A DNA stretch of 64,000 nucleotides from Branchiostoma floridae (Eukaryota; Chordata; Leptocardii; Amphioxiformes; Branchiostomatidae), in assembly GCF_000003815.2 (NCBI RefSeq), contig NC_049996.1:18490084-18554083 (forward strand), read 5' to 3'. Numbering within the stretch: position 1 is the first letter of the stretch; each line of letters opens with the position of its first letter. Under the pieces are notes generated by a model, which saw only the letters and a program-made list of their open reading frames with translations, was not told the origin of the DNA and made no database searches. Shown one piece after another: positions 11,485-21,300 of this stretch. The position numbers were made by a program, and so were the translations under genes.

Positions 11485-13075
11485 GATATGCAGGTTGTAC
11501 TCAGTACAAACCTGAAGCGTTACGCCTTAAGGCGGTTTACCTGGTATGCAGCTTGTACTGTTCAGTACAGACCTGGTGTGTTACACCATGAGGCGGTTAA
11601 CCGGGTATGCAGCTTGTAGTGTTCAGTACAAACCTTGTGTGTTACGCCTTAAGGCGGTTTACCTGGTATGCAGCTTGTATTGTTCAGTACAAACCTGGTG
11701 TGTTACACCATGAGACGGTACCGGGTATGCAGCTTGTACTGTTCAGTACAAACCTGGTGTGTTACACCATGAGGCGGTTTACCGGGTATGCAGCTTGTAC
11801 TGTTCAGTACAAACCTGGTGTGTTACGCCTTAAGGCGGTTTACCTGGTATGCAGCTTGTATTGTTCAGTACAAACCTGGTGTGTTATGCCATGAGGCGGT
11901 TTACCGGATATGCAGCTTGTACTGTTCAGCACAAACCTGGTGTGTTACACCATGAGGCTGTTTACCGGGTATGCAGCTTGTACTGTTCAGTACAAACCTT
12001 GTGTGTTACACCATAAGGCGGTTTACCTGGTATGCAGCTTGTACTGTTCAGCACAAACCTTGTGTGTTACACCATGGGGCGGTTTACCGGGTATGCAGCT
12101 TGTACTGTTCAGTACAAACCTTGTGTGTTACACCATAAGGCGGTTTACCGGGTATGCAGCTTGTACTGTTCAGCACAAACCTTGTGTGTTACACCATGGG
12201 GCGGTTTACCGGGTATGCAGCTTGTACTGTTCAGTACAAACCTTGTGTGTTACACCATAAGGCGGTTTACCTGGTATGCAGCTTGTACTGTTCAGCACAA
12301 ACCTGGTGTGTTACACCATGGGGCGGTTTACCGGGTATGCAGCTTGTACTGTTCAGTACAAACCTTGTGTGTTACACCATAAGGCGGTTTACCTGGTATG
12401 CAGCTTGTACTGTTCAGCACAAACCTGGTGTGTTACGACATACGGCGGTTTACCTGGTATGCAGCTTGTATTGTTCAGTACAAACCTGGTGTGTTACGCC
12501 TTAAGGCTGTTTACCGGGTATGCAGCTTGTACTGTTCAGTACAAACCTTGTGTGTTACACCATGAGGCGGTTTACCGGGTATGCAGCTTGTACTGTTCAG
12601 TACAAACCTGGTGTGTTACGCCTTAAGGCTGTTTACCGGGTATGCAGCTTGTACTGTTCAGTACAAACCTGGTGTGTTACGCCATGAGACGGTTTACCGG
12701 GTATGCAGCTTGTACTGTTCAGTACAAACCTGGTGTGTTACGCCTTAAGGCTGTTTACCGGGTATGCAGCTTGTACTGTTCAGTACAAACCTGGTGTGTT
12801 ACACCATGAGGCGGTTTACCGGGTATGCAGCTTGTACTGTTCAGTACAAACCTGGTGTGTTACGCCTTAAGGCTGTTTACCGGGTATGCAGCTTGTACTG
12901 TTCAGTACAAACCTGGTGTGTTACACCATGAGGCGGTTTACCGGGTATGCAGCTTGTACTGTTCAGTACAAACCTGGTGTGTTACGCCTTAAGGCGATTT
13001 ACCTGGTATGCAGCTTGTGCTGTTCAGTACAAACCTGATGTATTACCCTCAAGGCAGTTTACCGGGTATGCAATA
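11485..13075 (+). repeat. 61-bp minisatellite, about 26 copies, with alternating unit types
   Basis: The unit is 61 bp (atgcagcttgtactgttcag, then tacaaacctggtgtgttac and ~22 bp ending gtttaccgggt). Two unit classes alternate: one with ccttaaggc or ccataaggc and often tttacctgg, the other with ccatgaggc or ccatggggc and tttaccggg. In 12.03-12.5 kb this gives a 122-bp higher-order period. Because 61 is not a multiple of 3, the array opens chance ORFs in all frames; they are not genes. Confidence 0.95.
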
Positions 13076-13347
13076 CAATAACGTTGTTGTTCGTGCCGCC
13101 ACTTCCTTCAAGATATCAGATATCGATAGATACTTCCCTTTTAACTATCTATTGTCAGAAAAAAGGTGACTCAAAACAATGTGATGTTCCTTAAAATTCC
13201 TTCGCATAGGTTTCACTTCCTCAAAAGGATCTTATCATATCGTCAAGCAGAGACAGTAGTCAGAAGATGTCCGTGGCAGTATTCTTCCAACTCTAAACTG
13301 TGCGTCGGTTTTACGCTATCGCGATCTGTAGTACGGACGCAGCAAAT

Positions 13348-16197
13348 ATGATGCAGTTGTCGTCTCAGTTGTTTTGGAGCGTTCTGTTCGTTTGCGGCTT
13401 GCTGAATATGGGTGGAAGCGCGCCCACCGGTATAAAGCTACGGCGACAGGTAACTATACCTGAAAATCTCCCGATCGGTTCACTCGTGGCTGACCTCAAT
13501 ATTTTGTGGAATGACAACGGTAAAAACGACAACAGCAACAACGAGTATGAAGTCTTGTCTGGGGACGACTTCAACAGATTTGACATCGGCGACTCAAACG
13601 GCAAGCTTCGAGTGAAAAATCCGCTGGAATTCAAGCTTCAATCAAGGTATGAACTTGAGATTCGACTCACGGATATGTCAGAAACACTTCCCCCTGTCAG
13701 AAAGTACCTAAACTTGACCGTGAACGTGGATGATGTACCCGACTATCCGCCGGTGTACAACTCCGCGTGTGTAACGCCCGTGAGAAAGGATTCAGAACAA
13801 CTGTTCGGCATTTATGTCCACAGCGCTACAAGCGTGGGCAACTGGCACGTAGATCTACCGGGAAATGTGTCAAGCAGTGACTATCAAAGTACCCTTATCT
13901 CTGCAGACAACAGCAGATGTACGGTCCAGGTGACGTGGGGATCGGAGATGAATAAATTGGAATGGACGGCCGTGTTTTCGATCCTAAAGATGCACGGAAT
14001 TGGTAACATTACCTGCCCTTCTAACCGCGATGGCATAGAAGGTACGTTCTACTTCATACGCAGAAACAGCGACACAAAAAATCAAGCTGCAACCACGTTT
14101 CGAGACCTTGAACAGAACAACCTACTCAAGTCGTCTTGGGTAAACGATACTGCTATGGAATATTTTCTGTATTTTGACACAACCGTTGTCCATTCCTCCA
14201 TGGCCTACGACTGTACTGTTAGTGATCTTCTTCGTGTTGATGGCACGGTATTAAGTTTCTCCATTCGGTTCTCGGTGAATATCGTAGGGTGTGGATTCGG
14301 TCGGTATGGTCCTCTATGTGATCAGGTCTGTATCTGTAAAAATGGCGCGAGTTGCCATGGATACAATGGAGCATGCTTGTGTAAACCTGGGTGGGTGGGT
14401 GTCGCCTGCGACATACCTGTATCTACAGTAATCATCACAACCTCAAAACCGGACCAAAATATCAAGATTGGAGACAACGTTAGCTTGTCCTGTACAGCCA
14501 TTCACGTCAACGTAGTATCTTTAACATGGGAACAGAAACCGCTAACAGGAAACAGCATGAAAAGCGGAAGACACGCATTGCTACAGAGTGGGGAAAGTTC
14601 CGTATTGTCTATACCAGCCGTCGTTGACGAGGAAAACGGATTGTATTACTGTATCGTGAACACAACCGATGGACGAACGCTGGAGACGGAGTTTTTGCTG
14701 AACGCGAGTCAATGTTCCTCTAACCACCACGGGAAGTTCTGCAACGAGACATGTGATTGCCACAATGGTGGGCGATGTGACCGGCTGAGGGGGTGTGTTT
14801 GTCCTCCGGGTTGGATGGGTGCTAACTGTCAGTCCCCATGCCCCCATGGTTATTTCGGACAAGACTGTGCCACACGGTGTACCTGTGAGAACGCGGCCAA
14901 CACGTGCGACCATATCAATGGCACGTGTAGTTGTATTGCGGGCTGGTACGGTTCTAACTGCGAGCGACCATGCCCGCTTGGTCGGTACGGCCCTAGCTGT
15001 TCATACGGGTGCAAATGTGAACAGAATACGACTTGCAATGTCTTCAACGGCACCTGTGACGACGACATTACGAAAAGCACAAGTTTTAGTCCAGCATGGT
15101 TCACAGTACCAGTTGTAGCCCTGATACTTCTAGTGTCTGTAGCCATTTTTTGCCGCCATAACGTCTGCAGGAAGACCAACGGGCATGTGCAAATGATGGA
15201 AAATATCGACGAGGAAGAACAAACGCAGATGCTGTTACCATGGGAACGGGACGAGAAACATCTAAGGGTTATCAGGATGATTGGACAAGTTACGTTTGGT
15301 CACGTGGTTCTCGCACAATTAAAAAGACCCGGTAAGCAAAACGTTCTTGTAGCCGCGAAGACTCTTCGAGGTGAATCACACAGCGCAATGTGCCACAAGG
15401 ACTTTTACCGTGAGGCGGACATTCTGACAGCCTTGTACAATAGTTCGGAGTACACGGTGGATAACAAGAAAGCCATGCATCCCAATATTGTCGGACTGTA
15501 CGGTATCATCACGCAGACTGAACCCAAGCGTATCATACTCGAGTACGCTCCGAGGGGAGATCTTCTTCAATACCTTCGGCGAAATCGTGCCAACCCGGGG
15601 GCGTCTTCGCTCGACTTCCTCGGCCTGGCAGTCCACGTGGCCCGAGGGTTACAAGAACTGGAGCGCGTTAAAATCGTCCATCGCGACGTGGCTGCCCGGA
15701 ATGTGTTAGTCACCGAGAAGAACATAGCCAAAATCGCCGACTTCGGGCTCGCTCGCGACGTGTACACCAACACTGAATACGTGCATGTTAAACAGGAGGG
15801 TAGGGTGGCGGACCGTTTACCCTTAAAGTAGATGTCCTTAGAGTCGATACGGGACGGAGTCTACACAAGTTACAGCGATGTCTGGTCCTTTGGGGTGCTG
15901 CTGTGGGAGATCGTTACCTTTGGCGAGGAGCCCCACTACCCAGACATGCTGCACCCGGACTGCCGTCGGCTTCTCCACCTGCATAAGCTCGGCACGCGTC
16001 TGGAGAAACCGGAAAACTGCCCCGTAATGCTGTACCGTTTGATGGCCAGGTGTTGGGACGCAGAGGCTTCACAGCGTCCCCTAGCGGAAGAGTTGGAGGC
16101 TGCATTGATGGCGATCGTTCCACAGGAAGAGAATGGTCCGAATAGTAGAACATTTCACGGACGTAATGACAACGTAGAGAGAGAAACAACACTCTGA
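13348..16197 (+). pseudogene. Intronless receptor tyrosine kinase (cadherin-like/EGF/Ig/EGF/TM/kinase) with an in-frame TAG
   Basis: From ATG 13348 (MMQLSSQLFWSVLFVCGLL, a signal peptide) the frame reads 827 codons, then TAG at 15829-15831, then 121 more codons in the same frame to TGA. Domains by residue: cadherin-like ~30-135 (IPENLPIGSLVADL), EGF ~315-350, Ig ~358-450 (SLSCTAI, LYYCIV), three EGF-like repeats of the CxxGxxGxxC type ~455-570, TM ~580-602, kinase ~635-940. Kinase landmarks: VAAKTL lysine, HRDVAARN, DFGLARDVY, then after the stop SDVWSFGVLLWEIVTFG and QRP. The stop replaces the Trp of the LPLKWM activation-segment motif (TGG to TAG). The glycine loop is degenerate (GQVTFG, second Gly is Val). 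No other disruption is present. It may be a young pseudogene, a null allele or a sequencing error. Without the stop the product would be 948 residues. Confidence 0.88.
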
Positions 16198-16288
16198 TGA
16201 TCTATTGGTGATACTGCCAATAACATTAGCCTAAGTATGCAAACTACACTTTAATCACTTTGATTTTAAGTCCATCCACTGTTAGATT

Positions 16289-16776
16289 TTTTGCCTTGCC
16301 GCCAGGCAAGGCTTTACGCCAGCTTTTTTCCATGGATCAATGGACGGACCTTTTAACCCAGCCCTTCCAAAGCCCCTTCCAAAGGCCCTTCTTTCCTTGC
16401 CGAGTTTCATGGCTTAGTTAGACAATAGTACATTCCAGGCGAGTATTAAAACGCTCTTCTAGACGCATGTTACTGTATGTGGTCCAGCGTAATAAATCTA
16501 CGCTTTAACTCACCATGTTTATATAAATATATATCACAAATTGCATCAGAAGGAACTTAGTTTGTAATAAAAAATAATGCATATTCATTGTGGGTCAAAA
16601 AGTTTTACAAAACCTGTTTAATGTGCCAATAATTCATCTGACATAAATTATGATAATGAGGGGGAGGGGGGCGACATGTGGAACTCGGGATTTTTAAGCG
16701 TAGAATCTAGTCTATCTTACCAAAATAACATAAAATACGCGGCAAGGCACAGCTTTTTTAAAAAGATTTCTTGTTT
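16289..16776 (+). mobile_element. Short member of the TTGCCTTGCCG repeat family, in the RTK 3' flank
   Basis: Starts ttttttgccttgccgcc and ends cggcaaggcacagctttttt then aaaaagatttcttg. It shares both ends and the aacccagcccttccaaag block with the 2.9-kb element at 35652-38575. The first AATAAA after the RTK stop (16491-16496) lies inside it, so this insertion may supply the polyadenylation signal. Confidence 0.65.
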
Positions 16777-17079
16777 GGTCATGGTCTGGTGTTTGAACGT
16801 GCATACTTAGTACTATTATCAATTCCTGCTATATCAAGTTATCTTGAGTTATTTGTGTTGTTAGTAGTTAACGATTTCTACTTATGAACATTTATTTATC
16901 TTAACTGACACGCCTGTATGAAAATCAAAATGATTGATATTACTGTCTACGGTGAAACAAGTTCATTTCCATCATCAATAGTTCGATAATGCTCATTTCC
17001 AGTCCTGTACTACGCAGGCATTGCAGGTTCGTTATGTATAATCATTTTATTTCCTTATTTCAACCGCGGCATCAATATG

Positions 17080-17310
17080 ACAGCGTAGAGAGAGAAACAA
17101 CAGTCTGATGATTTCTTGGTACTCTTATAGTTCCGCTAATAAGACTAAATGCACACTAAGTATGTTGTGGTGTATGTTGCTCATACATGCGTATATTCAC
17201 GGTATGCCATGTACAATTTTCATATTGATTTATTTTGTATTTCGTTATGTTTCAGACTCGACTCACGGACATATTTACACTGTGAGGAAGTACCTAAACT
17301 TGACCGTTTT
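17080..17310 (+). pseudogene. Small relics of a second RTK copy
   Basis: 17083-17115 (cgtagagagagaaacaacag and tctgatgat) repeats the C-terminal end of the RTK at 16171-16203. 17256-17310 (gactcacggacatat, then gaagtacctaaacttgaccg) repeats the cadherin-like segment at 13664-13725 (RKYLNLTV). Order and orientation fit the 3' end of one copy followed by the 5' part of another, heavily deleted. Confidence 0.7.
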
Positions 17311-17790
17311 ACTTCATTTTTTCACTGCGGCAAAACAGCATGCAATTGTTGTGTAACTACTAAAGTGGAAAATGGCACAGAGCAGACTCTTGCTATCGGC
17401 GCAGACATATTTTTCTCTACCTTATTCAAACGTTTTGTCTTTTTTTTCGCAAATTGCAATCTATTGTAATACAAAACTTAAGTTAAGTTCTATGAGACGT
17501 TCATATGATGGCGACTATTGTTTAACCCATACAGAGGACGGTACATGTAGATGATGGAGCACAGGAAATATTACATGGAATCATACTAAGATATGTAAGG
17601 ACGACTTGTTTAAATAATGTACAATAAATGCCTTGGTGCATGATGGCTCTTTGACAAATGTTATTCTCAATTACATTTTGTTCAGAATCGCTCCAAAAGT
17701 TCCAGCGCCATTTATGCACCTCAGCTGATTCAAAAGAGATACTCTAAGATCTAATAACCCTAATATGATATAGCATATTATAATGCTCAT

Positions 17791-17796
17791 TTTATT
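17791..17796 (-). promoter_or_regulatory. Candidate polyadenylation signal of the lectin-domain receptor
   Basis: AATAAA on the minus strand, 219 bp past the stop codon of the receptor at 18015. It is the nearest canonical hexamer. Confidence 0.45.
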
Positions 17797-18014
17797 ACCA
17801 TAAAAATTCCTATATATTCCAATTACTATGTTCCTTAACTTAACTTCCTTAACAGTTATTGGACTGTTGTCAGCGACACAATCTCATCTCAATCAGGCAT
17901 TTCCAAAATTCACAGAAATCAGTGAGTTGAACACTCAGCTCGGCTCTGGCGGTAGAATGACGTCATGGCCGTATAGCCGATCTGATTGGCCGAATCTGGA
18001 CAAAAACTGAACTG

Positions 18015-18387
18015 TCAGATAGTGTCCTCGTATTCGAAGTCGTTCTCGTAGTCCGAGTCGTCTGTGCGGACGCGGTTGGTTGTCTGGTTCGACAGCTCCA
18101 GATATTCGTGGCTGTTCTCGTAGTCTGGGTGGGCGCGGTTGGTTGTCAGGCTGGTGTATTCACTGTCAGTGTTTCCCATGGTGCTGGGGTCCAGCGCCTG
18201 GTAGTCAGCAGAGTCAGACCGGGCTCCATACGCTCCAGGAGGAGGGGGAAATGCTGCCGGGGCTTGGGGACCCCTGGCCGGGGGGCGAGAGTCACGTGTG
18301 TCGACCATCTCATACTCATCGTTGTCGTCGGTTCCTGGGTCGACCATGTCGTAATCGTGGGTGGAGGTTCCTGGCTCTTTCGCAGCC
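18015..18387 (-). CDS. Receptor exon 8: tyrosine-rich cytoplasmic tail
   Basis: Completes the Arg codon and encodes AAKEPGTSTHDYDMVDPG, DEYEMVDTR, a proline-rich stretch (AAFPPPPGAYG), DYQALDPS, SEYTSL, DYENSHEYLEL, DYENDFEYEDTI and stop at 18015. Acidic residues precede nearly every tyrosine, as favoured by tyrosine kinases. The two YEN motifs fit Grb2-type SH2 sites (pYxN). Confidence 0.88.
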
Positions 18388-21300
18388 CTGTTATGTGAAA
18401 TACCCAAATTAGAACGTAACGTGGAATGCAGTCGTTTTGTACAAGGTAAAATGTAAATGCATAGCGCGCCTCATGCGTCGCACGACGTGGGGGCTTCTAA
18501 GTAATAGCGCACCTGAACAACATACGATGTATATAGCGAGGCGTATACCACTCCCAGATCCTTCTAGAAAACCTACGTATACCCACCCCTTAGATCGTCT
18601 CTAAGAAAGGTACAAGCGGATTCCTTTTTCTAGAAATGCGTGGACTTGAAATGCTGTTACTAGATGTAATCTGCATCTCTGTTGTATTTTATCTGACCCT
18701 TACCCCTTCCCTCATGACCTCAATGAAAAGTGGCCTGCAGGCCGATTTGAGCTTTCATTAATAAGTTAAGTTTCAAACGAGTAAGAATATTGGCACAGTT
18801 ACCTCCTACGTTTGACGATGAAGATAGCAAAGACCCCGATTGACACAAGTAGAACGGCCCCCAGGACGGAAACTGGGGCTGCCCACGCCACAGCATCCTG
18901 TCCACGGTCCGTTGTCGTCTCTGAAGAATCAATTAGTTTATTGCATAACAATTGTCACCTGTAGAATGTAAGGCAAGGTGCTGTACATTGGATAAGTCAA
19001 CATTAACAGTAACATTAATCTAATACAGTGCATGCAGATTCTTGGCTATACAACATTGAAAGAAGACAACAATGTACATGTAATGTAAGGCGAAGCGTTA
19101 CATATTACTACTTGCCACTAATACATCAGTCTAGTGCAATTATGATAGCAAAGAATAACACGGTGCGTTCTTTATTATAGTTTTAACACGGTTTCCACGA
19201 CAGTATAGGTCGTGTACAACCACATTGCAAATCAGAATGTTTTCTTGAAGTGGACACCCAGAAGCTTTGGAGGTGGAATTGATAAATAAACCGCGATCCC
19301 GTTTATTGGTAATACAGGTCGGCAATGGCCAACGAGCATCAAATATCACTAAAGACGACCCAAATGTATAGGCGGACTTAATAAAAGAATAGTGTCATTA
19401 TTACACGAACGTACCTGAACAATAAGGCGTAGGGATGTCGAAGGTCCCGTTCTTCTGACACAGTACTGTAACATTTTGCCCGTTTTTGCAAGTGATCGTC
19501 ACGCGTTGGCCAATAGCGACGTTTCCTCCATGGTTAGGGGAAACGGAAATGACGTCATCACTCACTGTGACAGGTACACAATGGCCAACCCCTGGAAAAG
19601 ATATGGAAGTCTTTATTAGTAAGTGTTTATTTTTTGTATTGTTTCATTATGTGTTAAGCCAACATGTGTCACACGACCAGGCAGTATTTAAGTCTGTATT
19701 CATTCCAACTCACCTTCATAACGCAGAATGAATCCGTTCGTTTGCTGCGCTCTTCGCGGCCCTGCTAGGAACTGCAGACGGACATAGCTGCTGAAACTGA
19801 CGTATTCTGACGTACCGTTTAGAAAGGTAACAATCGATCGCGAAGAGTTGCCCTCTACAATCGTCAGGCTGTCTTCTGCGGTGATGTCTAAGAGTTCTAA
19901 CTTGACCCTTATGACCTTTTCAGGGGCTACTTGTATGTTCCATACACAGTTCTGATCTAGTGGGTACGGTCCGGGGAAGTCAGGGGAGTAGATGATCCCT
20001 TCATTTGCCTTCAGATCGCCACCACATGCTCCAATAGACGCTACAGATGGAAAACAAACTTTTAGCATTCATTCAACGCAGTGTTAAAGGATTATTAGTC
20101 GGCCTCATTACATTAGAGGTCACAACCTCTTGCGCTTGTCCGCCATCTTTGTTCTTTACATGTTAGTTGAATATTCTGCTTGGTTCCACGTAGCTGCGTT
20201 TCAATAAGCGCAAGCTATCACCTCTCATAATTTCATACAACGTTGTATAGAGTACTTGAGACACGGAAAGAAAGACGCCGAAAAGAAGATATTACATGTA
20301 CCATCGGAAAGTATTAAGTGCTTGCCATGGATAAAAAGAAGGAAGCATGACAAGTTTTTGATCCACAAGTTCTTTGATATGTTTAGAATGAGGTTTTGGG
20401 GCCATTACGTGATAGTTGAATCAGCACCAATGACAGATCCGACAGTTTTAAAAGTTTTGAAAATGAAGGAGTTTCTTACCTTCAAACACTTCTACTCTCT
20501 GTGACGTGCTGGGACCTCCACAGAACTGGAACTGGTCTCCCCCACACGGTGCAGTGCACTCGTTGACCGGTAGTCGGCGGGAGGCAGAGTCTTGTTGTAA
20601 TTGGTTCCCGCAACGACAGCCAAATCTGTTGGCAACTCCAGCGTACCGATAGCTTTGGGCTCGACAATATTTCAGACACTTTTGAATGGTGGTGTTGACA
20701 TGAGAGACAGAGGGACCAGTCAGTAGAGGTTTATTAACTGGTTCGTCCTGGTAGCAACCTAGGGACAACGGAACTGGGGGGAAGGGATATCAGGAAATGT
20801 AACAGTTAGATATTATAACATCCAGTGTTATACAGAACTCAAGCACCAAAAGCAACTTTCAGACGAAAAGTCTGAAAATTGCTTTTTTCTCAATGACCCG
20901 CCTCTTAACTGCAAAACGTACAGCTATACTAAGGTACGGAAGATGAACCTTAATGTCGAGGGTACTCACCATTTATACACCTGTGTTCCACTCTCAGGTA
21001 CGTGTCCACATCCCCCTCGATATGGTCACACGGGTTCCCTCCGAACATCTCGTCTGACGGTTCTAGGATACAGCTTCCCGGGGCACGGGTGCAGCGGTCC
21101 ATAACTCTTGTTATGACGTCATTTTTGCTCAGCCAATTACAAGCCACACAGCCCCCCTCTCTCTCTGTACATCCTGACAGCTTGCACGCCCAGTCCTGTC
21201 CGTACGCGGCACGAACGATCAAGAGTTGCTGAAAGTCCGGTCGGGGACACCGTATGGTTTTCTTGTCGTCCTTGCAGATGTACGTTATGTCTGTGTGGAG

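Noticed and set aside
11485..12700. Overlapping ~116-codon ORFs with repeated MQLVLFSTNLVCYT
   Set aside because: Produced by the 61-bp minisatellite read in rotating frames; the unit is not a multiple of three and no coding bias is seen.
11485..13075. CRISPR-like array
   Set aside because: Units are directly adjacent with no unique spacers, and the genome is eukaryotic.
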